From CAWGJF01 sp963822905 (lineage in GTDB: Bacteria; Bacteroidota; Ignavibacteria; Ignavibacteriales; Ignavibacteriaceae): a stretch of DNA of 64,000 nucleotides. Positions 46,595 to 55,640 of this stretch are shown here, piece after piece; position 1 is the first letter of the stretch; each line of letters begins with the position of its first letter. Both the position numbers and the translations under genes were made by a program. Below the pieces are notes generated by a model. The model made no database searches. It was not told the DNA's origin and saw only the letters and a list, made by a program, of their open reading frames with translations. The DNA lies in assembly GCA_963822905.1 (NCBI GenBank), contig CAWGJF010000007.1, positions 345,346-409,345 on the forward strand, given 5' to 3'.

Positions 46595-47560
46595 CTATCT
46601 GGTTTTTAATTTGGAATAATATCTAACAATAAAATAAAATGTAATAAGAAATAAAAATAAAAATAATATGAAGTATAAAATGTCATTCATTGCTATTCCG
46701 GATCCCGTTGGATTGGAACTGATAATATCTTCATCACCAATAATATAAAATAGTAAAACAGCACTGAAATTGTTGATGAAATGAAGAATAATCGGAACAA
46801 CCAGAGAACCTGTTTTATAGGCAGCAAACCCGAAATAAAATCCAAGAACAAATAAAGAAAGGAATCCATAAGGATTCAAATGATATGAAGCAAAAAAGAC
46901 TGCTGTTAAAGATGCTGCAGCTACTCCATTCATTTTTTTCGAAAAACTCGATTGTACAAAACCTCTGAACAGAGATTCTTCACAAAGAGCTGGAATAATT
47001 GCAATTGTGATGAAAACCAAAATAGTTTCAAAGGAGTTATTAGCTACCATCAAATCACGATAAGTTTTTTCAACAATATTGTTTATTGAATCAACATATC
47101 CCTTTAAAGTATTTATTATTGACGAATTTGCAGCAAGCCATTCAATAAAAGAATTCTGCAAATAGAGAAAAACCTGGAGAAGTGGAATTAAAATCACTGA
47201 CCCGATTGCAAAAAGAACGACCTCGGGAATTTTGGGAAGTTTAAATGAAATAACTTTTTTAACATCTCCAAAAATCCACTTAGCAAATAATAAAGCCGGT
47301 ATAAATAAAAACAGTAACTGGCCAATTATTGTAAGTATTCTAATAGCATTAGCCGGTGGAGAATCAAGACTGTATCCAAATACAAGTAATGACAATGAAA
47401 GTATTGATCCGCCAATAACATATAGGATAAAACCGCCTATCAAACCTAAAAACCCTGCTGCTACAGGATGTAAAAGCGGGTAGGGATCGTAAGCCTGGAT
47501 TGAATTATATAAGTTTTGATTTTCCTGTTGATCAGGATTATTTCCGTCAGTGTCCATCAA
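46595..47560 (-). CDS. CPBP-family intramembrane metalloprotease
   Basis: The 321-residue protein has about eight helices and the CPBP/Abi motifs: CEESLFRGFVQSSF (EExxxR), then FASYHLNPYGF and LHFINNF with the further histidine/asparagine ligands. Members are intramembrane proteases related to CAAX prenyl endopeptidase. Client unknown. First gene of the CPBP-DUF2007-cdsA-rimO run. Confidence 0.9.
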   Translation of the reverse strand: MMDTDGNNPDQQENQNLYNSIQAYDPYPLLHPVAAGFLGLIGGFILYVIGGSILSLSLLVFGYSLDSPPANAIRILTIIGQLLFLFIPALLFAKWIFGDVKKVISFKLPKIPEVVLFAIGSVILIPLLQVFLYLQNSFIEWLAANSSIINTLKGYVDSINNIVEKTYRDLMVANNSFETILVFITIAIIPALCEESLFRGFVQSSFSKKMNGVAAASLTAVFFASYHLNPYGFLSLFVLGFYFGFAAYKTGSLVVPIILHFINNFSAVLLFYIIGDEDIISSNPTGSGIAMNDILYFILFLFLFLITFYFIVRYYSKLKTR

Positions 47561-47610
47561 ATAAGAATTGTTATTAAGTTGGATAAAGATAAGGAATTAA
47601 GACCTAATTA

Positions 47611-47637
47611 ATAAAAGAAGGAGAAGTTTCCTTCTCC
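47611..47637 (-). terminator. Terminator after the DUF3108 gene
   Basis: On the minus strand GGAGAAG, a four-base loop and CTTCTCC form a stem, followed by TTCTTTTATT. It ends the 54.0-47.7 kb transcript 19 bp after the stop codon. Confidence 0.75.
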
Positions 47638-47656
47638 CTAAAAAATGCACAATAAG

Positions 47657-48463
47657 TTATTTCTTCGAAGTGAAATCTCCGGCAAGACCCTCATAATTGG
47701 TAAGTACGGCTTCTACATATCCGATAATTATTTTTGTTCTCACTTTTATCGGAACTTTAAGATCATCATCTGACAGCCAAATAATTATATTACCATCGTG
47801 TTTAAATAATCCGCCTTCCTTTACAAGAGGTTCAATAATTATGCAATCGAATTTTCCTGCAGGAACTTCAATAGTTTCTTTTCCACGATATACTACGTCA
47901 AGGTTATATAGTTTGTCTTTATAAAAATTCTGAAGGTGAAGCTTGTCGCCAACATTATACCCTGAAAAATCAAGTGTTCTCACATAATAAAATGCAGAGA
48001 CAATATCATGGACATAATCAGGAGTTTCGTATTCTCCATTACTTGTTTTTACAATATTTTTTCGTTGATCAAAAAATGCTGCAAAGTCTCTTGAATAATT
48101 TCCTTCTCTAATATGCTGTTCAAATCGCCAGGGAAAAATTCCTTCTTTATCAATATAGGTTTCATACTTGTCCCTCACTTTGAACATCCAATTAAAACTT
48201 GGGACTGAATTAACTTCAAACATAACGTGATACGCATCCCTGCCCGAAATTCTTTTCATTTTTGGAATTTCCATTGTAGCAAGACCTGCAGTAACAAAAC
48301 CATAGTTCACATCAAAGGATAATTTTTCACCAACTGTGAAAGCTTTGTTTTCAAGCTTTCTTAATTCAACCGGGTTTCCGGATTTATTAATTTCTTTAAG
48401 CTGAGATTGAGGTAAACTTATCGCCGAAATCAACAACAATATTGCGAAATTTATTTTTAACAT
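47657..48463 (-). CDS. Exported DUF3108-domain protein
   Basis: The 268-residue protein has a signal peptide (about 1-17) and one DUF3108 domain. It begins FTVGEKLSFDVNYGFVTAGLAT and contains YETYIDKEGIFPWRF, with IEVPAGKFDCIIIEPLV and WLSDDDLKVPIKV towards the end. The family is periplasmic and of unknown function, often beside LPS genes. It lies 14 bp after the GT9 gene and ends the operon. Confidence 0.87.
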   Translation of the reverse strand: MLKINFAILLLISAISLPQSQLKEINKSGNPVELRKLENKAFTVGEKLSFDVNYGFVTAGLATMEIPKMKRISGRDAYHVMFEVNSVPSFNWMFKVRDKYETYIDKEGIFPWRFEQHIREGNYSRDFAAFFDQRKNIVKTSNGEYETPDYVHDIVSAFYYVRTLDFSGYNVGDKLHLQNFYKDKLYNLDVVYRGKETIEVPAGKFDCIIIEPLVKEGGLFKHDGNIIIWLSDDDLKVPIKVRTKIIIGYVEAVLTNYEGLAGDFTSKK

Positions 48464-48477
48464 TTAATCACCATTGT

Positions 48478-49506
48478 TCAATTTTTTAACTGTGATCTAA
48501 CTTGTTCAAATACTCTGCCAACTTCAATATTATTCATACAATCCAATTTTTTACACTGTTCTACAGTACAATTGTTACAATCAATTATTGGTTCAAAAAT
48601 TATGTGCTTTTTATTATACGGTCCCCAGCGTTTTGCTGAACAGGCGACAATTTTCGGATAAAATCCCATAATAAAAATATTCAATGCTGCTGCAATATGA
48701 ATTGGTCCGGTAGAATTTGAAATAAAAATTTTAGATAAGCTTATCAGAGCAGTTAATTCAGAAACTGAAAGTTTCCCGGCAAAGTTTATAGTTTGGTTTT
48801 GAAAAGAAATTTCATCACAAATTGTTTTTTCTGATTGTGAACCTGTGAGTAAAATTTTAACATCTTTTAAGGTTGTAATTTTTTCAACTAATTCTTTGAA
48901 TTTATTTAATGATAAATCCATAGAACTTCCGCCGCTTCCGGGATGTACAATTATCAAAATTTCATTTTCTTTAACACCCGATTCAACAAGCAATGACTTA
49001 ACTTTATTCAGGGAATTTTCATTTATTTCCAGGTTAAATTTAACATCAGATTTATTAACCTGTTCATCAATACCAATTCTTTTTAGCAAATTAATATTAT
49101 ACTCAAGCTCATGTCGTTCTGCATTTTTTCTATGTTCAAATATTTTTTCATTAAATAAAAATGAATACCATCTATAACCTGAACCAATTCGTCTTTTTAT
49201 TCCCGAGAGAAAAATCAGCAAAGCAATTGTAAACTTAGGATATACAATAATTGCCGAATCAAATTTTCTCTGTTTTAATTCTTTCCGGTTAGGAGAAAAG
49301 AGTATTTTATCACCTGTAAGTTTTAATGTAATTACCTCATCTATCAGCTTATTGCTCTCTGCAATTTCACGGGTATATTCATTTACAAGAAAAGTTACTC
49401 TACAGTTAGGATATTTTTTTTTAATAATTCCCGCAAGGGGTAATGTTAAAACGACATCCCCGATTCTATCAGTTCGAACGATTAAAATATTTTTTGGCTC
49501 AATCAT
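48478..49506 (-). CDS. Glycosyltransferase family 9 (second copy)
   Basis: The 342-residue GT9 enzyme opens KNILIVRTDRIGDVVLTLPL and has IVHPGSGGSSMDLSLNKFKEL, SNSTGPIHIAAALNIFIMG and the late cysteine cluster CNNCTVEQCKKLDC. It is probably a heptosyltransferase-like core enzyme, distinct from the 17 kb one. It overlaps the mpg gene by 4 bp. Confidence 0.87.
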   Translation of the reverse strand: MIEPKNILIVRTDRIGDVVLTLPLAGIIKKKYPNCRVTFLVNEYTREIAESNKLIDEVITLKLTGDKILFSPNRKELKQRKFDSAIIVYPKFTIALLIFLSGIKRRIGSGYRWYSFLFNEKIFEHRKNAERHELEYNINLLKRIGIDEQVNKSDVKFNLEINENSLNKVKSLLVESGVKENEILIIVHPGSGGSSMDLSLNKFKELVEKITTLKDVKILLTGSQSEKTICDEISFQNQTINFAGKLSVSELTALISLSKIFISNSTGPIHIAAALNIFIMGFYPKIVACSAKRWGPYNKKHIIFEPIIDCNNCTVEQCKKLDCMNNIEVGRVFEQVRSQLKN

Positions 49507-50126
49507 TTACGCGATAAAAAAGGATTATCTTTTATAAAAAACCTCCAAGGTAAATCTACTGATTTTGATATTCCGATTCTTTTAGATGTACCAATTAGAT
49601 GACTTTTTATTTTCGGCTGGTTCAAAAGAAAAATTTTATTCTTTGTCAGATCAGTTTCTGAATGTGATCTGTCAAAGTTAAATGCCTGACAAATTTTTCC
49701 CGGTCCACTTGTAAGATTGTAAATTTCTTTTTGAGTAATATCTGATTTATTGAATCTATTTAACATCATTTTTTTAATTCCGGAAACAGGTTCGACAGCA
49801 CGGATTAAAACTGCAGTTCCGGTTCCTTTTTTACCGGTTACAACATTACAACAGTGATGAGTTCCATAAGTAAAATACACATAGAGAAATCCACCATCTT
49901 CAAACATAATTTTATTTCTTGGGGTAATTCTACCATAAGAATGTGCTGCTTCATCGGTTGCGCCATCATATGCCTCAACCTCAACAATTTTTCCGGCAAG
50001 AATTTGCCTACCATTTTTTTTAACAAGGATTTTACCAAGCAATTCTTTTGCAACTACAAGGAGTTTACGGCGATAAAATTCTTTTTCTAATTTTGAACTA
50101 AAATCTAGATTGATTTTATCAGTCAT
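49503..50126 (-). CDS. 3-methyladenine DNA glycosylase (AAG/MPG family)
   Basis: The 207-residue enzyme excises alkylated purines. Motifs: LLGKILVKK (about 29-37), GKIVEVEAYDGATDEAAHS with the catalytic glutamate, MFEDGGFLYVYFTYGTHHCCNVV, and VLIRAVEPVSG. Normal length for bacterial AAG. It is embedded in an envelope operon, with a 4 bp overlap to the GT9 gene, which is probably chance grouping. Confidence 0.93.
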   Translation of the reverse strand: MTDKINLDFSSKLEKEFYRRKLLVVAKELLGKILVKKNGRQILAGKIVEVEAYDGATDEAAHSYGRITPRNKIMFEDGGFLYVYFTYGTHHCCNVVTGKKGTGTAVLIRAVEPVSGIKKMMLNRFNKSDITQKEIYNLTSGPGKICQAFNFDRSHSETDLTKNKIFLLNQPKIKSHLIGTSKRIGISKSVDLPWRFFIKDNPFLSRK

Positions 50127-50147
50127 TTGGTTATTTATTAGAAATAA

Positions 50148-50861
50148 TCAGGAATTTAATCTTTTATCTAATTCCCGAATTTTTTCCAGGTAGTATGATT
50201 CTTTCGAAGGATTTTTTTCTTTGAGTTTGAAGTAGACTTTTTTTGCTTCGGCAAACTGATCCTGCGAAACAAGTATTTTTGCCATGGTTTCTGAAACAAT
50301 CATCTGTTCATCCGAAATTTTATTAACTACGGTTTGCTCCTTTGGAACCTGTTCACTTGATCGGGAAAATTTTGCTGCTGAAATTTCTTTTGCAATTTTA
50401 TCAAGATTTTCCTCAATAGCATTTGTTAATTCAGGATCATTTTTCTCAATGTTTTCTTCTGAATGTCTATTATAACCTTGTTGTTCATTTTCTTCTTTAA
50501 GATTAAGGAATACTTCGCCGTGCAACGATTCAAAAGAAGAAAAATTCTTTCTTAGCCTGTCCAGTTCAATTGTATAAAATTCCTCAGTTTTAGACGATCC
50601 CAATAATTTACTAGCGTAATGTATATTTTCTCTTGCTTTTTCAAACTCACCCATTCTGCCATAAGCTCTGCCAAGAAGAATGTAACCAAGAGGATTTTCA
50701 GGAAATGTTCTTAAACCATTCCGAACTATTTTAATGCAGACTTCAGGATTATTTTTTTCAAGCTCCATATTTGCTACTCTAAACAACAAAGGTGAGTTCT
50801 TATTATATTCATAAATCAGACTCACCTTTTCATTAAAAGATTGTGAAGATGTATTACTCAT
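50148..50861 (-). CDS. Tetratricopeptide-repeat protein
   Basis: The 237-residue soluble protein has TPR-like helices at about 20-90 (LGYILLGRAYGRMGEFEKARENI). A charged, low-complexity linker covers 115-185. A further repeat lies near the C-terminus (SQDQFAEAKKVYFKLKEKNP). No signal peptide. Likely a protein-interaction scaffold; partner unknown. It lies 8 bp after the GT2 gene. Confidence 0.75.
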   Translation of the reverse strand: MSNTSSQSFNEKVSLIYEYNKNSPLLFRVANMELEKNNPEVCIKIVRNGLRTFPENPLGYILLGRAYGRMGEFEKARENIHYASKLLGSSKTEEFYTIELDRLRKNFSSFESLHGEVFLNLKEENEQQGYNRHSEENIEKNDPELTNAIEENLDKIAKEISAAKFSRSSEQVPKEQTVVNKISDEQMIVSETMAKILVSQDQFAEAKKVYFKLKEKNPSKESYYLEKIRELDKRLNS

Positions 50862-50868
50862 TTTTTAA

Positions 50869-52335
50869 TCAGTAATTTTTTGAAAGTGCATTTTTTATTG
50901 AGGTAAATGAAACATATGAAAATCCAACAAAGAAAAGCAACTGGAATGGAAGAGCAGCTAGCTCCATAAAATAAATACTTGAGACCACACCGATCAAACA
51001 GTAAACTGCTAATAAAGATTCAACTATAACAGCAAAGCCAAGTTTATTATTCAAATATTTTTTCCCAGACCACAGACTTTTGCCGCCAACTAATTTGAAT
51101 TTAGGTGTTCTTACAAACTCACTTTTACGGTTCATTAATCCTTCAAACACTGCACGGCTGTTATTTAGTGCAAAACCCATACTTCCAGCCATAAAAAGCG
51201 GGAAGAGAACTATTCTTTTTCGCCAATCAGTATGAATATCTTTTTGTGAATAAAGATAAAACAAAAATGAACTAATAAAAGCAAACACAAATACAGAAGT
51301 CAATGCAAAATAAAGATCATGCGCGCCACTATTCTTAATAAACACAAGTGGAACATTCAGAATTGCAGCAATAAGGATAAATGGAAAAATAAAATTATTC
51401 GTTAAATGAAATGTTCCTTGTAGTTTAATCCTAAGAGGAACTTTTGCTTTCCATAATTGCGGAAGAATTTTTTTAGCAGTTTCAATAGCTCCTTTTGTCC
51501 ACCTGAACTGTTGGGATTTTAAAGCATTAATTTCCGCAGGCAATTCAGCAGGAGATGTAAAGTCCTTTAAAAAGACAAAGTTCCAACCATTTAACTGAGC
51601 ACGGTAGCTAAGATCAAGATCTTCTGTGAGTGTATCCGCATGCCAGTTTCCGGCATTCAGGATACATTCTTTTCTCCACACTCCACCAGTGCCGTTAAAG
51701 TTTATAAAAAAACCAGCTTTGTTTCTTACAGTCTGTTCAATTACAAAATGCCCGTCAAGAGCGAGTGCCTGTGCCTTTGTAAGAATTGATGCATCGCTAT
51801 TCAAGTGATCCCAACGGGTTTGTACCATTCCGATTTTTTCATTGTAGAAAAATGGAAGTGTGATTTTTAGAAAATCTTTTTGCGGAATGAAATCAGCATC
51901 GAAGATTGCGATAAATTCACCTTTGGCATCTTTCATTCCTTCTTTTAAAGCACCCGCTTTAAATCCTTCTCTATTTGCTCTTCTGATATGCTGGATGTCA
52001 AATCCAAGTTTTTTCTTTTCATCAACTTTGCTTGCAGTTATTTCAACAGTTTCGTCTGTTGAATCATCAAGCACCTGGATTTCAAGATTTTCTTTTGGAT
52101 AGTCTATCTCGCAAATAGAATCAATCAATCTTTCCACAACGTAAAGCTCATTATATAGTGGGAGTTGAATTGTAACTTTATAATCAGGTTTGAAGTTTGG
52201 ATCAGGTTTATGCTGAACGTTTTTATACTTGTGATGATAATACAGCATAATAAATCCGTGACATCCGAAAATGAAAAGAATTGAAAGAGCAATGAAATAG
52301 CTTATTAAAACAAAATCATCCATAAATATTTCCAA
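50869..52335 (-). CDS. Membrane glycosyltransferase family 2
   Basis: The 488-residue processive-type GT2 has one N-terminal helix and at least four C-terminal helices. Catalytic motifs are DDSTDET, FDADFIPQ, TEDLDLSYRAQLNGW and QQFRWTKGA (QxxRW). This is the cellulose-synthase/ceramide glucosyltransferase-like arrangement, and it can make a polysaccharide or glycolipid. It follows lptE by 11 bp and precedes a TPR gene. Confidence 0.88.
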   Translation of the reverse strand: MEIFMDDFVLISYFIALSILFIFGCHGFIMLYYHHKYKNVQHKPDPNFKPDYKVTIQLPLYNELYVVERLIDSICEIDYPKENLEIQVLDDSTDETVEITASKVDEKKKLGFDIQHIRRANREGFKAGALKEGMKDAKGEFIAIFDADFIPQKDFLKITLPFFYNEKIGMVQTRWDHLNSDASILTKAQALALDGHFVIEQTVRNKAGFFINFNGTGGVWRKECILNAGNWHADTLTEDLDLSYRAQLNGWNFVFLKDFTSPAELPAEINALKSQQFRWTKGAIETAKKILPQLWKAKVPLRIKLQGTFHLTNNFIFPFILIAAILNVPLVFIKNSGAHDLYFALTSVFVFAFISSFLFYLYSQKDIHTDWRKRIVLFPLFMAGSMGFALNNSRAVFEGLMNRKSEFVRTPKFKLVGGKSLWSGKKYLNNKLGFAVIVESLLAVYCLIGVVSSIYFMELAALPFQLLFFVGFSYVSFTSIKNALSKNY

Positions 52336-52346
52336 TCAAATTAATT

Positions 52347-52907
52347 TTACCAACCAGAAACAACAGCTAATAATATATCTTCAGTTATCTTATCAATAGC
52401 TTGAGTAATAGCACCATCACGTCCACTTGTATCACCACCAGGTTTATATTCTCCGTAGTTAGAAAAACTTTTATCAAAAACAGTTTTTCTTTTTACCATA
52501 TCTTTATATGTAACATTTACAGTAATTGTAACTTTTCTGAAAGAAACATCCTCACCTGCAGAAACAATTGAAGGAGCGTCAGAAACAGAAGTTACTGTAC
52601 AGTCAAGAATAGCATCCGAACCACTTCTATCAGAAACCTGTAGTGAGTTATCTTCAACAAATTTATTTACTAATTCTTCGGTAAGTGATTCTCTAAGATT
52701 CGGAATTCCCGCACCGCTCCTGTCTTCTGCAATCGGAATCGAGATACTTTTTAGATGTTCCGGGACTGAAGATCCTGTAAATGAATAAGTACAGCAACCA
52801 AAACTAAACAGCAATGGACTGACAAACAATACAACTAACACAATCTTAAATTTATGATTGGCGAAAAAACTTAGCTTATTGCCGGGTTTCAAACTATTGG
52901 ATATCAT
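52347..52907 (-). CDS. lptE: LptE-like LPS-assembly lipoprotein
   Basis: The 186-residue protein has a late hydrophobic signal (about 20-37) ending LFSFGC, with Cys38 the likely lipidated residue. The mature part reads YSFTGSSVPEHLKSISIPI, RESLTEELVNKFVED and ends in a helix ITQAIDKITEDILLAV. This is the pattern of Bacteroidota-type LptE, partner of LptD. It overlaps the sigma-54 activator gene by 14 bp. Confidence 0.82.
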   Translation of the reverse strand: MISNSLKPGNKLSFFANHKFKIVLVVLFVSPLLFSFGCCTYSFTGSSVPEHLKSISIPIAEDRSGAGIPNLRESLTEELVNKFVEDNSLQVSDRSGSDAILDCTVTSVSDAPSIVSAGEDVSFRKVTITVNVTYKDMVKRKTVFDKSFSNYGEYKPGGDTSGRDGAITQAIDKITEDILLAVVSGW

Positions 52908-54003
52908 ATTGCTTTATTTTACGGTAAAGGGTTCTCTCACTAATATTCAGCATTTTTGCAGCTTTTCGTTTGCTTCCACGAGTTTTATCAAGTGCACTTA
53001 CAATAGCATCTTTTTCCATTTCATCTAATGTAACCACATCTTCTTTTGTCTGCTGCGAATAACCAGCAAATATTTCCCGGTTCTGATTCGATACTAAATC
53101 TTTTAGTTCGACTAAATCTTTTTTTATTTCAAAGAGTGCACGGTATAATAATTCCCTGTCAGCTTCTTCTGAAGATTTTCTTAAAAAAATTGGAAGGTTT
53201 CTTGAGCCTGTATTAAAAGAATTTTCATGTTCCATCAGTGAAGCAAATGAAGATGAATCTATAATGCCGTTTCTATTTAATGCGATTGCAGTTTCTATCG
53301 TGTTTTTTAATTCACGAACATTTCCGGGCCAGCTATACTCTCTTAACAATTGAATAGCATCATCTGTCAGTTTTGGTGGAACCGATCTGTTATTCTTTGA
53401 ATAAGCAGTTAAAAAGTAATATGCAAGTTCTTCAATATCTTCTTTTCGTTTTCTCAAAGGAGGAATATTTAATGCAACAGCTTTAAGTCTGAAATAAAGA
53501 TCTTCCCGAAATCTTTTTGCATTTACTTCTTCCTGAAGATCCTTATTTGTTGCTGCTATAAATCTCACATCAACCGTTGTCAAAGTTTCTGCACCAATTC
53601 TCATAAACTCTTTAAATTCAAGTGCACGTAATACTTTAACCTGGGTCATCAAAGGCATTTCAGCAATTTCATCAAGGAAAAGAGTTCCTCCATCGGCAAT
53701 CTCAAAATAACCTTTTCGATTATCGAAAGCGCCGGTAAACGATCCTCTTTTATGTCCGAAAAGTTCACTCTCAAGAATTCCTTCGGGAATGGCGCCGCAA
53801 TTCACACTTATCATTTCTTTTTTAGCACGTTTGCTGGCTTTGTGAATTGCCCGTGCAAAAACTTCCTTACCAACGCCGCTTTCTCCATAAATCAGCACCG
53901 TGATATCAGATTCTGCAACCTGAAGAGTGATGTCCACGAGGTCGTCAATAACCTGGGATTTGCCAATAATATTATTCGCTTTTTTAAATTCTTCTTTATT
54001 CAT
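52894..54003 (-). CDS. Sigma-54-dependent activator without a receiver domain
   Basis: The 369-residue protein starts directly with the AAA+ domain. Walker A is GESGVGKE (40-47) and the sigma-54 contact loop GSFTGA is at 87-92 (canonical GAFTGA). Walker B is GGTLFLDEI and the arginine-rich FREDLYFRL is present. A Fis-type helix-turn-helix follows at the end (SKRKAAKMLNISERTLYRKI). With no N-terminal receiver, PAS or GAF domain, it resembles PspF-type activators controlled by a partner or by expression. Targets unknown; it heads an envelope operon starting with lptE. Confidence 0.92.
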   Translation of the reverse strand: MNKEEFKKANNIIGKSQVIDDLVDITLQVAESDITVLIYGESGVGKEVFARAIHKASKRAKKEMISVNCGAIPEGILESELFGHKRGSFTGAFDNRKGYFEIADGGTLFLDEIAEMPLMTQVKVLRALEFKEFMRIGAETLTTVDVRFIAATNKDLQEEVNAKRFREDLYFRLKAVALNIPPLRKRKEDIEELAYYFLTAYSKNNRSVPPKLTDDAIQLLREYSWPGNVRELKNTIETAIALNRNGIIDSSSFASLMEHENSFNTGSRNLPIFLRKSSEEADRELLYRALFEIKKDLVELKDLVSNQNREIFAGYSQQTKEDVVTLDEMEKDAIVSALDKTRGSKRKAAKMLNISERTLYRKIKQYDIQ

Positions 54004-54115
54004 TTTTAGATTTTACATAGCTGACAATTTGACACAGTGAAAAGATAAATAAAAATGTAGTTAGTTTCTACGCCTTTTTTTGACCTATTTATAGGAATGT
54101 AGGACTGAAATTATG

Positions 54116-54883
54116 TCACGGATTAATTTCAAAACCATCAAAAGCAAGTTCAATATTTATGCTTCCCTTGTCAAAATTATGAATCTGCTTATGGATGCTT
54201 TCTTCGTCTTCATCCGCAATATGAGTTAGAATGGTTATTCCAGGAGCCAAACTTTTGTGAGCATTAATTAATTCCCCGGGAGTTATGTGAGTGGACTCTG
54301 AAATAAACAGATCAATTTTGTTTTCTTTAAATAGATAAAGATCTTCAGTACTTCCAATGTCTCCTGTATAAACAATATTTCTTTTCCCGTCCGCAAATAA
54401 AAAACTGAATGAATCGAAGGAAAGATTTTTATACTGGGGATATGATTTCAATTTAACAAGATGATTATTGTTTTTAGGTAGGATTGTAATCTCATTTCTA
54501 ATATTAACTTTGGAATTATTTTCCAACTTATGAAAGTTGATATTGAATTTCCTCCTTTCAGGAAAAAGGTAAGAATTTAAAATAAATTCTTTAACAAATT
54601 CTGCCTGGTTTTTCCCAATGAAAATTTCGAGCTGTTTTTTTCGTTTCCCCATTTTCATCTGCACAAGCAAATCGCCTAAACCGGAAAAATGATCAGGGTG
54701 TAGATGTGAAAAAATAATTCCGTTTATTGAATTGAAATCAATTTCAGCATTTAGTAAAGCTCGTGAGGTTGAATCCCCACAATCTATTAAAAGGTTGTAG
54801 TGTGGAACTGAAATTAAAATTGAAGAATGGAATCTGTTAAGAGAAGTTTTCCCGGAACCTGTCCCGATGAATTTAATTTTCAA
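54116..54883 (-). CDS. RNase Z-like metallo-beta-lactamase-fold hydrolase
   Basis: The 255-residue protein has FSHLHPDHFSGLGDLL (HxHxDH), a preceding LIDCGDSTSRALL, a third ligand in VYTGDIGST and a late ITILTHIAD. The RNase Z family matches best, though it is short and lacks an obvious exosite arm. A phosphodiesterase is an alternative. It lies 6 bp after the SPOR gene, and the sigma-54 activator starts 112 bp downstream. Confidence 0.78.
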   Translation of the reverse strand: MKIKFIGTGSGKTSLNRFHSSILISVPHYNLLIDCGDSTSRALLNAEIDFNSINGIIFSHLHPDHFSGLGDLLVQMKMGKRKKQLEIFIGKNQAEFVKEFILNSYLFPERRKFNINFHKLENNSKVNIRNEITILPKNNNHLVKLKSYPQYKNLSFDSFSFLFADGKRNIVYTGDIGSTEDLYLFKENKIDLFISESTHITPGELINAHKSLAPGITILTHIADEDEESIHKQIHNFDKGSINIELAFDGFEINP

Positions 54884-54889
54884 ATTAAC

Positions 54890-55615
54890 CTACCAGGGAA
54901 TTGGAACAACCCTTGCATTCAATTTAAATTTTTCATTAATCACTTTCAGGAAATTATCACCCTCATCTTCAGTTAAGAACTTACCTACATAAACAACATT
55001 GAAGATAGTACCTGCAACATTTTTTTGTTTTATCTGGCAGAACATACCGGCTTTCTCAAAATCAGATTGCAAAGATTTTGCGTTCTCTGAATTTGAAAAT
55101 GCACCAGCCTGGATAGTAAATTGATACTGTTGTTCTGAGACTGTTTCCTGCTTTTTTTCTTCCGGTGGATTTTGTTGTGTTTGTTCGTCCTCCTCTTTAT
55201 CAGGAATCCGGGTTTGAGAGGCAACTTTAAGATAAGGCGATGAAGGATATTTAGCCTGAAGTTGCATTAATTTTTCTTTTGCAGTTTCATATAAACCTAA
55301 AGCATAGTAATAAGAATAGATTCGATACAAAGAAGCATCTGCATACCTGCTATCGGGGTAATTATCAACAATTTTCTGGTAGATTACAATTGCCTGTTGA
55401 CCATTTTCTGTTAATACTCCTTCAAGAAACATTATTGAAGGGCTTACAGGATTTTTTCTTTTCAATTCAGGCAATTCAGCTTTTACATCTGCAGAGTTTC
55501 CACTTTCAATCTGTTTTAGATAAGGAATAATATCAACATCCTGCGAAAAGATTTCCGCAAAGGGAAAAACTACAGTAAGTAATAGAATAATAAATATTTT
55601 GTAAACATTTTTCAT
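54890..55615 (-). CDS. Exported TPR plus SPOR-domain protein
   Basis: The 241-residue protein has a signal peptide (about 1-25), TPR/outer-membrane lipoprotein-like helices at about 30-125 and an acidic linker of E/Q/K. A C-terminal SPOR domain follows (YQFTIQAGAFSNSENAKSLQ; VVYVGKFLTEDEGDNFLKVI). SPOR domains bind denuded peptidoglycan glycan strands, often at division sites. It lies 25 bp downstream of miaB. Confidence 0.85.
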   Translation of the reverse strand: MKNVYKIFIILLLTVVFPFAEIFSQDVDIIPYLKQIESGNSADVKAELPELKRKNPVSPSIMFLEGVLTENGQQAIVIYQKIVDNYPDSRYADASLYRIYSYYYALGLYETAKEKLMQLQAKYPSSPYLKVASQTRIPDKEEDEQTQQNPPEEKKQETVSEQQYQFTIQAGAFSNSENAKSLQSDFEKAGMFCQIKQKNVAGTIFNVVYVGKFLTEDEGDNFLKVINEKFKLNARVVPIPW

Positions 55616-55640
55616 ATAATAAAATTTCAGGTTGAAGAAA

